This document shows, one piece after another, positions 16,727-25,888 of a stretch of 64,000 nt of DNA; within the stretch, counting starts at the first letter, position 1; each line of letters opens with the position of its first letter. The stretch is from Clostridiales bacterium (GTDB lineage Bacteria; Bacillota; Clostridia; Peptostreptococcales; Anaerovoracaceae). Made by a program: the position numbers and the translations under genes. Where the stretch lies: assembly GCA_009911365.1 (NCBI GenBank), contig QXXF01000024.1, positions 1 through 64,000 on the forward strand. The letters run 5' to 3'. The notes under the pieces were generated by a model. The model searched no databases and had not been told where the DNA came from. It saw only the letters and a program-made list of their open reading frames with translations.

Positions 16727-17103
16727 TGTATTTGTTGGACACATGCGCTTTTTTGTGGTTCCTCGATGATAATGCTAGGTTGTCCGCGAAAGCACGCGAC
16801 GCAATTGGAAAAAGTAAAAATTTATATTTAAGTATTGCGTCATTATGGGAGATCGCCATAAAAAAGACGCTTAATAAGCTTGACATAGAAGAGTCGATTA
16901 CTGAGTTAGAGAATACATGCTATTGTTATGGGATCACGATTTTACCAATCAGGACACGGTATCTGGAGAGAATACAGCAACTGCCTATGATTCATGGTGA
17001 CCCGTTTGATCGCTTGATTATGTCTACCGCATTAGAAGAAAACTTGCGGTTGATCACGCACGATGAGAAGATAAGCAAATACGACATAGAATTGTTCTGG
17101 TAA
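16726..17103 (+). CDS. PIN-domain (VapC-like) ribonuclease toxin
   Basis: A 125-aa PIN protein with the full acidic set: D5 (LLDTCAFLWFL), E42 (SLWEIAIKK), D92/D95 (HGDPFDRLIMSTA) and D113 (ITHDEKISKY). Such toxins cleave tRNA or rRNA in a magnesium-dependent way when the antitoxin is lost. It starts on the last base of the antitoxin stop codon. All catalytic residues are present, so the toxin is probably active. Confidence 0.88.
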   Translation: MYLLDTCAFLWFLDDNARLSAKARDAIGKSKNLYLSIASLWEIAIKKTLNKLDIEESITELENTCYCYGITILPIRTRYLERIQQLPMIHGDPFDRLIMSTALEENLRLITHDEKISKYDIELFW

Positions 17104-17136
17104 TAAAGCCGGCAAAGTAGTTGTGGCAGCTTTATC

Positions 17137-17161
17137 TTGACAAACGTACTAATGGTATGTT
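17137..17161 (+). promoter_or_regulatory. Promoter and operator of the tetR gene
   Basis: TTGACA (17137-17142) is followed directly by the near-palindrome AACGTACTAATGGTATGTT (17143-17161), whose arms differ from symmetry only by transitions. It lies between -35 and a weak -10 (TAATGT), so a bound TetR protein would block the promoter. Confidence 0.55.
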
Positions 17162-17198
17162 AATGTGAAAACATCCTGTTAGAAAGGCAAAGGCAGCG

Positions 17199-17852
17199 AT
17201 GGCTAGAAACAAACATCCAGAAGAAACCGTCAATCGAATATTGGATGTATCGTTCCGTTTATTTATGGAACAAGGGTACGAACGTACTTCCATCCAGGAT
17301 ATCATCAATCATTTAGGTGGCCTTAGCAAAGGTGCCATTTATCACCATTTCAAATCCAAGGAAGAGATTTTGATGGCAGTCACTGACCGAATGACCGCGG
17401 ATTCCAACCAAATGCTTGCTGCCATTCGTGGCCGCAGGGACCTGAGCGGCAAAGAAAAGCTGAAAGTCATTTTCAAGGATTCGATCAGCAGGCCTGTGCA
17501 AGATGAGATTTTTACCGTGGCCCCGGATTTCCGAAATAACCCGAGACTGCTGTTCAGCCTTTTACACGATACGGTGGATGAAGTGGCACCAAACTATATT
17601 TTGCCTATCATTCAGCAGGGGATTTCCGATGGAACCATCCAAACGGATTATCCCAAACAATTGGCGGAGTTGATCATCCTAGTAGCCAATATCTGGATGA
17701 ATCCAATGATCTTCGATGATTCTAAGGAAGACTCATATGGAAAATTCATGGTATTTGGTCAGATGCTGCGAGGATTGGGGCTGGATATCATGGATCAGGA
17801 TATACTAGCTAGATTACAAGAACTAACGGCTGTTTATCAAAAAAACAAGTAA
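17199..17852 (+). CDS. TetR-family repressor of the adjacent MFS exporter
   Basis: A 217-aa protein with an N-terminal TetR HTH (ILDVSFRLFMEQGYERTS, then LSKGAIYHHFKSKEEIL as recognition helix and C-cap) and a helical ligand domain. Its own promoter carries a palindrome, and a second palindrome lies before the MFS gene 128 nt downstream. The simplest model is autorepression plus drug-induced release of the exporter. The ligand is unknown. Confidence 0.85.
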   Translation: MARNKHPEETVNRILDVSFRLFMEQGYERTSIQDIINHLGGLSKGAIYHHFKSKEEILMAVTDRMTADSNQMLAAIRGRRDLSGKEKLKVIFKDSISRPVQDEIFTVAPDFRNNPRLLFSLLHDTVDEVAPNYILPIIQQGISDGTIQTDYPKQLAELIILVANIWMNPMIFDDSKEDSYGKFMVFGQMLRGLGLDIMDQDILARLQELTAVYQKNK

Positions 17853-17854
17853 AG

Positions 17855-17884
17855 TCCGCCCTATAAAGGGAGGATCTCTTTTAT
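17855..17884 (+). terminator. Terminator between tetR and the MFS gene
   Basis: TCCGCCCT/AGGGAGGA with an ATAA loop and one mismatch, followed by TCTCTTTTA. It starts 2 nt after the tetR stop. Confidence 0.55.
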
Positions 17885-17892
17885 CCTTATAC

Positions 17893-17909
17893 ATACCAAC
17901 GTTCGGTAT
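17893..17909. promoter_or_regulatory. Operator-like palindrome before the MFS gene
   Basis: ATACCAACGTTCGGTAT is symmetric except for one pair of positions and resembles common TetR-type operators. It lies about 70 nt before the MFS start and is the likely site through which the upstream TetR controls the exporter. Confidence 0.55.
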
Positions 17910-17979
17910 TAAAAGCGTTAAGGCCCATCATGGAAATCGATTCTGTGAAAATTGGAGAGAAAACTGGGAGGATTAAAAA

Positions 17980-19266
17980 ATGGAACAAAAACTTTTTTCA
18001 AAAAATTTTACACTCGTAGTAGCAGGTCAGATCGTTTCTTTGTTCGGTAATGCTGCTGTTAGATTCGCGTTGCCCCTGTATTTATTGAATCTAACAGGAT
18101 CTTCCGCGCTTTATGGAACAGTCACGGCCTGTGCGTTCATTCCGGCTGTTTTACTGTCGCCTGTAGGCGGCATTATTGCGGATAGAGTCAACAAACGTAA
18201 CATCATGGTGATCTTGGACTTTTCTACGGCAGTGATCATTTTAACCTTTTCCCTGCTCCGAAATGAAACAAACCTGATTGTTTTGCTGACCGTGACCTTG
18301 ATGCTGCTGTATGGTATCGCAGGTGCGTATCAGCCCGCTGTGCAGGCCAGTATCCCTGCGCTAGTACATCAGGAACGTTTTATGGCAGCTAACTCCATCA
18401 TCAATACAGTTAACTCGTTTGCTTCCTTGGTGGGACCTGTCCTCGGCGGGGTGCTATACAGCGTATACGGATTAACTGTCATTCTATGGGTCTGCACGGC
18501 ATGTTTTGCCCTGTCAGCGTTCATGGAGCTTTTCATCAAGATCCCCTTCCAAAAGCAGACTTCAGATGGCGGCATTTTGAAAACCGTAAAAACGGATTTT
18601 GCGGAAAGCCTTCGATTCGTCAGTAAAGAAAAGCCTGCTATTGGCAAAGGGACACTAGTGGTTTGCGGGATCAATTTATTTCTATCTGCGATGATCATTG
18701 TGGCACTTCCATATTTGATCACAGAGATCCTGGTGTTAGAAGCAGGACTAGCAAATCGGCTCTATGGCTTCGCGCAAGGGGCACTGGCAGCGGGAGGGTT
18801 GGTCGGAGGCATCTGTGCGGGCGTGTTTGCCAAGAAACTGGAAATCCAAAAATCAGCTGTCATCTTAGGAATCTGCGCGGCCTGTGTGTTTCCTATGGGG
18901 ATCGCATTGCGGCTGTCTCCTTCGGGGATCATCAATTATGCTGTGATTACAGTGTGCTGCTTTACCATCATGCTGTTCTCGACGATTTTCACGGTTCAAA
19001 TGATGTCCTTTATTCAGAGGGAAACGCCAAGGCATTTGATTGGAAAGGTGATTGCTGTCATCCTGACCGTGTCTCTATGCGCACAGCCTTTGGGCAATGC
19101 GATGTACGGTGTTTTGTTTGAGGTTTGCAGAGGGTTTGAATATGTGGTGATCTTGTTTTCCGGCAGTGCTTCTCTTCTGATTGCTATTGGCGCAAGATCT
19201 GTTTTCCAGAGGTTCTCTGTGCAGTCTGATGGACTGATACATGAAAAGAAAAACTGCGGAGAATGA
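17980..19266 (+). CDS. MFS efflux transporter
   Basis: A 428-aa major-facilitator protein with about 12 membrane segments. Loop 2-3 carries the MFS signature GGIIADRVNKRNIM, and LTGSSALYGTV in the first helices is like the macrolide-efflux (Mef/DHA3) group. The ATG follows TGGGAGG. It probably exports a drug or other toxic compound by proton antiport. Expression should be governed by the upstream TetR protein through the palindrome at 17893. It is not part of a longer operon. Confidence 0.85.
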   Translation: MEQKLFSKNFTLVVAGQIVSLFGNAAVRFALPLYLLNLTGSSALYGTVTACAFIPAVLLSPVGGIIADRVNKRNIMVILDFSTAVIILTFSLLRNETNLIVLLTVTLMLLYGIAGAYQPAVQASIPALVHQERFMAANSIINTVNSFASLVGPVLGGVLYSVYGLTVILWVCTACFALSAFMELFIKIPFQKQTSDGGILKTVKTDFAESLRFVSKEKPAIGKGTLVVCGINLFLSAMIIVALPYLITEILVLEAGLANRLYGFAQGALAAGGLVGGICAGVFAKKLEIQKSAVILGICAACVFPMGIALRLSPSGIINYAVITVCCFTIMLFSTIFTVQMMSFIQRETPRHLIGKVIAVILTVSLCAQPLGNAMYGVLFEVCRGFEYVVILFSGSASLLIAIGARSVFQRFSVQSDGLIHEKKNCGE

Positions 19267-19380
19267 AGGAAATCTGCCGCAATCATTTGGTGATCCGAGG
19301 ATTTCGTAGTATAATGTAGGCAACGATACGTATAAGCTTTATTTGTGGCAGAACGCTATGCGTTGGAGGAGGCGATACAT

Positions 19381-19620
19381 ATGGAAGAAAAGAAAAAATA
19401 TAATTGGATCGATGGCAACATCACCATAGATTTTGAAATGCCCCTGGTCATGAAAAACCTGATCCTTGATATGGAAAAGCTGGATGAAGAGAAGGATTAT
19501 GGATATCTTAATTACTGCGATGCCTTGGACGATCTGGCAAAGGAATGTTATGTGCAGGGGCGGTTCACAAAGGAGCAATGGGACAGGTTAGTGCGAAAAT
19601 ATGGGGGCATTTATAAATGA
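19381..19620 (+). CDS. 79-aa partner protein of the HipA/CtkA-like kinase
   Basis: A small acidic protein (MEEKKKYNWIDGNITIDFEM...) with strong GGAGGAGG upstream of ATG 19381. It contains no DNA-binding motif I can see. Its stop overlaps the ATG of the kinase gene (ATGA), the coupling expected of toxin-antitoxin pairs, so it may be an antitoxin or a substrate. No recognised family. Confidence 0.65.
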   Translation: MEEKKKYNWIDGNITIDFEMPLVMKNLILDMEKLDEEKDYGYLNYCDALDDLAKECYVQGRFTKEQWDRLVRKYGGIYK

Positions 19621-20555
19621 GAATCATAGACTTTTCTGATTGCGAATACAGTAGCAGAGATGGTACATATGGCGGTCAGGCGGGAGACAAAGACGGCATA
19701 CGGTATCAGGGCGAAAATTGGATCATCAAATACCCAAAGTCCACAAAAGGTATGGATGTTGAGGATGACATGTCCTATACGACATCGCCCCTTTCAGAGT
19801 TTATTGGGAGTCATATATATGAAATATTAGGATATGACACGCATCAGACAATGCTAGGAGTCCGCAACCACAAAATCGTAGTTGCTTGCAAAGATTTTGC
19901 GGCCCATGAGGGTGCGTTGCGAGAGCTCCGCACTTTAAAAAATGCTTCTAACAAAGAACTTTCCGAAATACTGGAAAGGTCCTTTAGCTCTACAGGATCC
20001 GATCGTATGGTTGATGTAGATGAAACGCTCTTGCATTTAGCGCATAATCGTATTTTATCAAAGGTAAAAGGCGTGACTGAGCGGTTTTGGGATTGTGTGG
20101 TCATTGATATTCTGATTAATAATAACGATAGAAACAATGGAAATTGGGGTTTGCTATATGAAAATGGAACTTATTGCCTAGCACCAATTTTTGACAATGG
20201 AGCTGCGTTTTCTAATAAAGTATCTGAAGAAAAGGTCATTCGGATTTTGCGACAGAAAGAAATATTGATGCAGAGTTCAATCAATATCATAACTGGATAT
20301 GGAAAGGACGATAAACAGCTGACAGCTCGGAAGTTCCTGGAACTAGAGTATACAGAGTTAAACGACGCAATTGTAAAAAACGTTCCGTTAATCGAAGAAC
20401 ACTTTACAGAAATCACAGACTTCATTAATGGAATCCCGGAGACGTTTCAAGGCTATAATATCATAAGTCCACAGCGAAAGGAATTGTATATAAAAAGCAT
20501 GGAAATCAGGTTACAGCATTTGCTGATACCTCGTCTAAAGCAAATACAGGCATAG
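19617..20555 (+). CDS. HipA/CtkA-like Ser/Thr kinase
   Basis: A 312-aa kinase-fold protein. Visible features are an ATP-lysine strand (NWIIKYPKS, K39), a catalytic loop INNNDRNNGNWG (D171) and a metal-binding IFDNGAAFS (D193), the order and spacing of HipA-type and CtkA-type kinases. It lacks the HipA N-terminal subdomain 1, which is closer to CtkA. HipA phosphorylates glutamyl-tRNA synthetase and causes persistence; CtkA is an injected-type kinase. Which applies here is unknown. It is coupled to the 79-aa gene. Confidence 0.75.
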   Translation: MRIIDFSDCEYSSRDGTYGGQAGDKDGIRYQGENWIIKYPKSTKGMDVEDDMSYTTSPLSEFIGSHIYEILGYDTHQTMLGVRNHKIVVACKDFAAHEGALRELRTLKNASNKELSEILERSFSSTGSDRMVDVDETLLHLAHNRILSKVKGVTERFWDCVVIDILINNNDRNNGNWGLLYENGTYCLAPIFDNGAAFSNKVSEEKVIRILRQKEILMQSSINIITGYGKDDKQLTARKFLELEYTELNDAIVKNVPLIEEHFTEITDFINGIPETFQGYNIISPQRKELYIKSMEIRLQHLLIPRLKQIQA

Positions 20556-20572
20556 CAAAAAAGGAGGAAACC

Positions 20573-21100
20573 ATGAGCAGGAGCTTATATGAAAAGGCAG
20601 TGGCTTTTCACGGTCACGAATGCGGAGGTATCGCTCTGGGCGTACGGGCATGTATGGAAGCCATCGCCCGTCTGGGAATTGAATTTTCAGAAGACGAGGA
20701 TCTGGTTTGCGTTACGGAAAACGATGCCTGCGGCGTTGATGCGGTACAGGCGATTTTAGGATGCACCATGGGAAAGGGTAATCTGATCTATTACGGGACA
20801 GGGAAGATGGCCTTCAACTTTTATAACCGAAATACAGGAGAAAGCTTCCGTTTGATCGCAAAGCCAAAAAAGCCTGGCGGAAAAAAGGGCAGGGATTACA
20901 TTGACTATGTGCTGGACGGCCCGCTGGAAGAAATCTTCACGGTCACAGAGACTCGCTATCCGTTGCCGGAACAAGCCCGCGGCCTGCGGACCGTGATCTG
21001 TGAAGTTTGCGGTGAAGGCGCGCCAGAAACGAAAATGCGCCTGCAGGATGGAATGCGGGTGTGCCTGGAATGTTTTCAAGAGTACCACCGGGGCTGGTAA
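20573..21100 (+). CDS. FmdE-family protein with zinc ribbon
   Basis: A 175-aa protein resembling subunit E of formylmethanofuran dehydrogenase. The N-terminal core has FHGHECGGIALGVRA and TENDACGVDAVQAILGC, with Cys/His residues for metal binding. The C-terminus adds a zinc ribbon (CEVCGEG...CLECFQEY). Bacteria outside methylotrophs use FmdE-like proteins in molybdenum or tungsten enzyme contexts, but no such enzyme is nearby. GGAGGAAACC precedes the ATG. Function uncertain. Confidence 0.8.
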   Translation: MSRSLYEKAVAFHGHECGGIALGVRACMEAIARLGIEFSEDEDLVCVTENDACGVDAVQAILGCTMGKGNLIYYGTGKMAFNFYNRNTGESFRLIAKPKKPGGKKGRDYIDYVLDGPLEEIFTVTETRYPLPEQARGLRTVICEVCGEGAPETKMRLQDGMRVCLECFQEYHRGW

Positions 21101-21164
21101 AAATGAGCGGTGAGACAATACAAGGAGAGCAGATGACATTACATGACAGGGGGATGAGCATGAT

Positions 21165-21722
21165 ATGGCGAGATTGACGCAGCAGGCAATGGCTGCGTCG
21201 CTGAAAAAACTGTTGGCGCAGAAATCGCTGGACAAGATCACTGTCAAAGAAATCGCAGATGACTGTGGTGTGAAAAGGCAGACCTTTTACTATCACTTCC
21301 AGGATATTTACGATTTGCTGGAATGGACCTTTATTCAGGAAGGTGAGCAGTTCATAGACCGAGAGCGGATCTGCGATACGTGGCAGGACGTGTACTTGGA
21401 GGTGCTGCTTTACATAGAAAAGAACAAAGATTTTACGTTGAACGCCTATAATTCCGAGGGCAGGCAGCATCTGGAGCATTACCTTCAGCAAATCGTACGT
21501 GACTTGATCGCTCAATTTTTAGAAGGCATGGAAGGTTCGGAAAAGATTCTGTTGGAGGACAAATCGTTTATTTGCGATTTTTATAAATTCGGACTAGTAG
21601 GTATCCTGCTGGAGTGGATCGGCCGAGGGATGAAGGAGGACCCGGAGGTAATTGCCGGGCGGCTTAACAAATTGCTGAAACGACATATTGAAAAGGACTT
21701 TCAGATACTGGAAAGCCATTGA
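21165..21722 (+). CDS. TetR-family regulator of the MMPL/YhgE-like pair
   Basis: A 185-aa regulator whose HTH reads ITVKEIADDCGVKRQTFYYHF, of the subgroup with a TetR_C domain like DhaS-type activators. It lies directly upstream of the MMPL transporter, and a perfect inverted repeat overlaps the promoter between them, so it is likely the local repressor. The ATG at 21165 has GGGGG about 12 nt upstream. The ligand may be a membrane-active or lipid molecule (inference). Confidence 0.8.
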   Translation: MARLTQQAMAASLKKLLAQKSLDKITVKEIADDCGVKRQTFYYHFQDIYDLLEWTFIQEGEQFIDRERICDTWQDVYLEVLLYIEKNKDFTLNAYNSEGRQHLEHYLQQIVRDLIAQFLEGMEGSEKILLEDKSFICDFYKFGLVGILLEWIGRGMKEDPEVIAGRLNKLLKRHIEKDFQILESH

Positions 21723-21741
21723 ATTTTGTCACATTAGGGCA

Positions 21742-21782
21742 AGTGTCAAAAATTTTGACACTGCTCTTTTTTTGTCTATGGA
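21742..21782 (+). promoter_or_regulatory. Operator palindrome overlapping the MMPL promoter
   Basis: AGTGTCAAAA (21742-21751) and TTTTGACACT (21753-21762) form a perfect inverted repeat with a single central A. Its right arm supplies a TTGACA -35 (21755-21760), followed after 16 bp by TATGGA (21777). A TetR dimer bound here would cover the -35. Confidence 0.6.
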
Positions 21783-21841
21783 AAGCTCGTGGCAAGGAGC
21801 GTACAATAAGTGAGACTGGAAGAGAAAAGGGGGAGAAGATT

Positions 21842-23935
21842 GTGCTGAATTTTGGCGAAAAGGTAGTGAAGCATCGGAAACGCATTCTGTTCATTTGCCT
21901 GCTGTTGTTGATCCCTTCAGTACTGGGTGTGATCAAAACCAGGATTAATTACGATGTGCTGACCTATCTGCCAGATGATATTGAAACGATCAAAGGACAA
22001 AATATTTTATTGGACGATTTTGGAAAAGGAGCTTTTTCCATTGTAGTGACAGAAGGACTGACCACCAGCCAAAAGGCCCAGCTGGGAGAAAAGATGGAAC
22101 AAGTGGACCATGTGGCATCGGTGATCAGCTATGAAAACGCTTTGGGCGCATCTGTGCCAGAAGAACTGCTGCCGGAAAAGTATCGGGAATCCGTGAAAAA
22201 AGGCGATACTGCTTTGATGGCTGTTTTCTTTGATACTTCCACATCAGCGGATGAAACCATGCAAGCCATCAAAGAGATCCGCCAGCTGTCAGCGAACCAT
22301 TGCTTTGTCAGCGGCATGTCTGCCGTTGTGACGGATACCAAGGACCTGGCGGAGCATGAAGAACCTATCTATGTGATGATCGCAGTGGTGCTGGCAGCCA
22401 TTGTGCTGGCAGTTTGCATGGATTCCTACATCATACCGCTGATTTTCCTGATGGGGATTGGTATGGAGATCTTGTACAACCTGGGCAGCAACTATTTCAT
22501 GGGGGAGATCTCTTATGTGACAAAGGCCCTCAGTGCGGTTTTGCAGCTAGGCGTGACCATGGACTATTCCATTTTCTTGTGGCATAGCTACCAAGAAGAG
22601 TGCGAAAAAATCCCTGGAAACAAAGAGGCTGCGATGGCTCAGGCCATCCATCACACCATCACCTCGGTTTCCGGCAGCTCCATCACTACTATCGCAGGGT
22701 TTGTCGCCTTGTGTTTCATGACTTACAAGCTGGGGCTGGATCTGGGGATCGTCATGGCAAAGGGCGTTGTCTTTGGTGTGATCGGCAGCGTGACCATTCT
22801 GCCTTCTATGATTTTGGTTTGCGATACACTGATACAAAAAACTCTGCATCGAGAGGTAATTCCCGGCATGTCTAGGCCGGCAGCGTTCATTACCCGTCAT
22901 TCCAAGGTGTTTGGATTGTTGTTTCTGGTATTGCTGGTTCCATCGCTAATTGGCTATACGAGCACAGACGTTTATTATAACCTGGATGCGACATTGCCAA
23001 AGGATCTGGACAGCATTGTTGCCAATGAAAAGCTGGATGAAGAGTATGAGATCGGCTCCACTTACATGGTCTTGGCGGATTCCGATTTGCCAGGAAAAAC
23101 CGCTCGTGCCATGGCAGATGAAATTAAGGAAGTGGAAGGCGTGAACACGGTTTTAGGCATGGATACGGTTCTGGGGCCAATGATACCAAAGGAAATGGTC
23201 CCGGATTCTGTGCTGGGAGAACTGGAAGCAGGCAGCTGGCAGCTGATGATTATCAATTCTCAGGAAAAAGTGGCTAGCGGAGCGGTGAACAAGCAGATCC
23301 GGGAAATCAACGAGATCGTGAACACTTACGACAAAAAGGCCATGGTCATCGGGGAAGCACCTTGCACAAAGGATTTGATTTCCATTACCAACCATGACTT
23401 TAAGGTGGTCAGCTTTGTGTCGATCATCGTCATTTTCCTGATCATTGCTATCACTTTTCGCTCGATTTCCTTGCCAGTGCTGCTGGTAGCAGTGATCCAG
23501 CTGGCAATTTTCATCAATATGGGCATTCCATACTACACAGGGACCCAGCTGCCATTCATCGCCTCGATTTGTATCGGGACCATCCAGCTGGGGGCTACTG
23601 TGGATTATGCGATACTGATGACCACCAGGTTCCGGCGGGAGATCCAGCTGGGACAAGAGCGAAAAGACGCAGCGCGGATCGCCCTGGAAACATCGATCCC
23701 GTCTGTGATCGTCAGCGCTCTGTGCTTTTTCGCCGCCACGTTTGGCGTGGGCATTTATTCGGATATCGATATGATCAGCGCATTGTGCAGTTTGATGGCG
23801 CGAGGCGCGTTGATCAGCATGGTTATCGTGATTTTTATTCTACCTGCTATGCTGGTGCTGTTTTCCAGTGTGATCTGCAAGACCAGCAAGGGATTTAAAA
23901 AGGAGGTTGTTTATGATGAAAAGAGAGAAGCTTAG
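21842..23935 (+). CDS. MMPL/RND-family membrane transporter
   Basis: An RND-superfamily exporter of MMPL type, ~697 aa from GTG 21842 (GGGGAGA upstream); the open frame to 21719 has no good start and covers the promoter. Two halves each have a leading helix (RKRILFICLLLLIPSV; SKVFGLLFLVLLVPSL), an extracellular loop and a 5-helix bundle. The second-half motifs GVTMDYSIFLWHSYQE and GATVDYAILMTTRFRR are the MMPL GxxxDY signatures. Such proteins move lipids or hydrophobic compounds by proton motive force. It overlaps the downstream YhgE-like gene by 23 nt, so they probably act together. Confidence 0.9.
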   Translation: MLNFGEKVVKHRKRILFICLLLLIPSVLGVIKTRINYDVLTYLPDDIETIKGQNILLDDFGKGAFSIVVTEGLTTSQKAQLGEKMEQVDHVASVISYENALGASVPEELLPEKYRESVKKGDTALMAVFFDTSTSADETMQAIKEIRQLSANHCFVSGMSAVVTDTKDLAEHEEPIYVMIAVVLAAIVLAVCMDSYIIPLIFLMGIGMEILYNLGSNYFMGEISYVTKALSAVLQLGVTMDYSIFLWHSYQEECEKIPGNKEAAMAQAIHHTITSVSGSSITTIAGFVALCFMTYKLGLDLGIVMAKGVVFGVIGSVTILPSMILVCDTLIQKTLHREVIPGMSRPAAFITRHSKVFGLLFLVLLVPSLIGYTSTDVYYNLDATLPKDLDSIVANEKLDEEYEIGSTYMVLADSDLPGKTARAMADEIKEVEGVNTVLGMDTVLGPMIPKEMVPDSVLGELEAGSWQLMIINSQEKVASGAVNKQIREINEIVNTYDKKAMVIGEAPCTKDLISITNHDFKVVSFVSIIVIFLIIAITFRSISLPVLLVAVIQLAIFINMGIPYYTGTQLPFIASICIGTIQLGATVDYAILMTTRFRREIQLGQERKDAARIALETSIPSVIVSALCFFAATFGVGIYSDIDMISALCSLMARGALISMVIVIFILPAMLVLFSSVICKTSKGFKKEVVYDEKREA

Positions 23936-25766
23936 CGCAAAAATACTAGCATGGGGACTCAGCCTGCTGGTAGCGGCAGGCGGCGCGGCTCCAATATATG
24001 CGGCGCAGGAACAGGCGACAGCACCTGCTTCCAAAGATGAGACAGTATATGTCATGACAAGAGAGGATGGCAGCACAGACCGGATCATCGTCAGCGAATG
24101 GCTGAAAAACATGGGCCAAAGGAGCTTGCTGAAAGACTATACAGAATTGAAAAAGATCGAAAACGTCAAGGGCGAGGAGACTTTTGACGCTGAAAAAGGT
24201 GACGGTACTTGGAACGCAGAGGGCAATGATATTTATTATCAAGGCGAGATTGATAAAGAGCTGCCCGTTGACATGCGGATCCAGTACAAGTTAGATGGCA
24301 AAAATGTAAGCGCAAAGGAACTGGCAGGCAAGAGCGGGGACGTAGAGATTCGTTTTGACTATACAAACAATCAAAAACAAGGAAAGGTGTATGTGCCTTT
24401 TGTGCTGTTGACCAGCCTGGCACTGGACAATGAAATCTTTACTAACGTGGAAGTGACCAACGGCAAAGTCATCAATGACGGACAGAAATCCCTGGTAGTG
24501 GGTTATGCGCTGCCGGGCTTGGAAGAAAGTCTGAACTTGAGCAAAGAAGATGTGAACATCCCTGATCATGTCATCGTCACATGCAAGGCGGAAAGATTCG
24601 CATTGGGCGGAACCATGACCGTTGCTACCAGCAGTCTTTTAGATGATCTGGATGTAGGTAGCATTGATTCGCTGGATGATCTGAATTCTGCCATGGATCA
24701 GCTGGAATCAGCGGCCTCCCAGCTGCAGGACGGTTCTGAGCAGTTGAAAACAGGAAGCAGCGAATTGTCCAAGGGAACAGGATCTTTATTCAGTGGAACA
24801 AAGACCTTAAAAGCAAAAATCGCCCAGCTGGGTTCGGGCCTAAAGGCCGCTCAAGCCGGCACTGCGAAGTTGAAAAGCGGTGCGGGACAATTGAAAAGCG
24901 GTGCGGGCAACTTGGAAACCGGCGCAGGTCAGCTGGAGACTGGCATAGGCCAGCTGGAGACTGGCGCGGGCCGTCTGGTAACTGGTGCGGGTCAGCTGGA
25001 AACCGGCGCAAGGGCACTGCAGGGTGGCATCAAGGAGGTTAGCTCTGGTGTGGACTCTGCCGTGGGCGGGCTGGATCAGACTGTGGCAGGTGACAAAGCC
25101 GTGCTTGCGGGTTTGGAGCAATTGCAGGCTTCCGGTCAGCAGCTTGGCCTCAATGAGCAGCAAATGGCAGTGCTCAATGGCACTATTGAGAAATTGAAAG
25201 CAGGTTTGAACCAGACGATTGCTGGGCAGCAAGCTGTCGCACAGGGATTGCGGTCCGGAAAATCAGGATTAAAGGAATTGGAAGCTGGGGCAGGAAGTCT
25301 AGTTAGTGGCTCCAGTGAGCTGAAAGACGGTTCCAGCGAGTTGAAGTCAGGCACTGGCGAATTGAAGACAGGTGCGAACAAGCTGAAGGGCGGTTCCAGT
25401 CAGCTAAAAACAGGCCTGGCCAGCTTGTCAGGCGGCACAGAGGATTTGTATGATGGCATCACAGCGGCTTGCCAGGGTGCTGGACTGCTGGAAAAAGGTG
25501 CTGGAGATTTGAAAGACGGAGCGCAAAAGGTCAATAAAGGCGCTGGCACGCTGGCTACCGGAGCCAGAGATCTGGCTAGCGGAGTCGCCCAGTTCAAGAG
25601 CGATGGAATCGACAAGCTAGTAGATGCCTTTGACGGTAATATATCCAAGGTTTCAGGCCGGCTGAAAGAACTGCAGGACGCAGCCGCCGATTACCAGAGC
25701 TTCGCTGGAAAGAAGACGGAAACAAAGGGAAGCGTAAAGTTCATTTACAAGACAGATGAGATCTAG
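23913..25766 (+). CDS. YhgE/Pip-like secreted heptad-repeat protein
   Basis: About 617 aa. A signal peptide (ILAWGLSLLVAAGGAAPIYA) precedes a beta-rich domain (~35-235) and then a ~350-residue region of 7-residue repeats of the form LxxGxxQ/S, e.g. QLETGAG, ELKSGTG, as in the YhgE/Pip X-family. There is no obvious C-terminal membrane segment, unlike full YhgE, so the overlapping MMPL protein may supply the membrane part. ATG 23913 lies 7 nt after AGGAGG, within the end of the MMPL gene. The repeats probably form long helical rods outside the cell. Confidence 0.8.
   Translation: MMKREKLSAKILAWGLSLLVAAGGAAPIYAAQEQATAPASKDETVYVMTREDGSTDRIIVSEWLKNMGQRSLLKDYTELKKIENVKGEETFDAEKGDGTWNAEGNDIYYQGEIDKELPVDMRIQYKLDGKNVSAKELAGKSGDVEIRFDYTNNQKQGKVYVPFVLLTSLALDNEIFTNVEVTNGKVINDGQKSLVVGYALPGLEESLNLSKEDVNIPDHVIVTCKAERFALGGTMTVATSSLLDDLDVGSIDSLDDLNSAMDQLESAASQLQDGSEQLKTGSSELSKGTGSLFSGTKTLKAKIAQLGSGLKAAQAGTAKLKSGAGQLKSGAGNLETGAGQLETGIGQLETGAGRLVTGAGQLETGARALQGGIKEVSSGVDSAVGGLDQTVAGDKAVLAGLEQLQASGQQLGLNEQQMAVLNGTIEKLKAGLNQTIAGQQAVAQGLRSGKSGLKELEAGAGSLVSGSSELKDGSSELKSGTGELKTGANKLKGGSSQLKTGLASLSGGTEDLYDGITAACQGAGLLEKGAGDLKDGAQKVNKGAGTLATGARDLASGVAQFKSDGIDKLVDAFDGNISKVSGRLKELQDAAADYQSFAGKKTETKGSVKFIYKTDEI
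24867..25013 (+). repeat. Seven 21-bp tandem repeats inside the YhgE-like gene
   Basis: Seven consecutive units encode KLKSGAG, QLKSGAG, NLETGAG, QLETGIG, QLETGAG, RLVTGAG and QLETGAR. DNA similarity is high enough to allow slippage. A more diverged set lies at about 25290-25430. Confidence 0.85.
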
Positions 25767-25888
25767 TCCTGTTGCTTTATGAGTTGATTGCACTGCCTGA
25801 TAAAGGAAATAAAAGGATTAAAAATACGTTTCAGGCATTTTTAAGGATTGAATATAGGTATTAGACATCAATTGGAGTTGGCGATATA

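Noticed and set aside
24860-25430. CRISPR-like or satellite repeats
   Set aside because: The 21-bp units have no spacers and keep a coding frame; they encode heptads of the YhgE-like protein.
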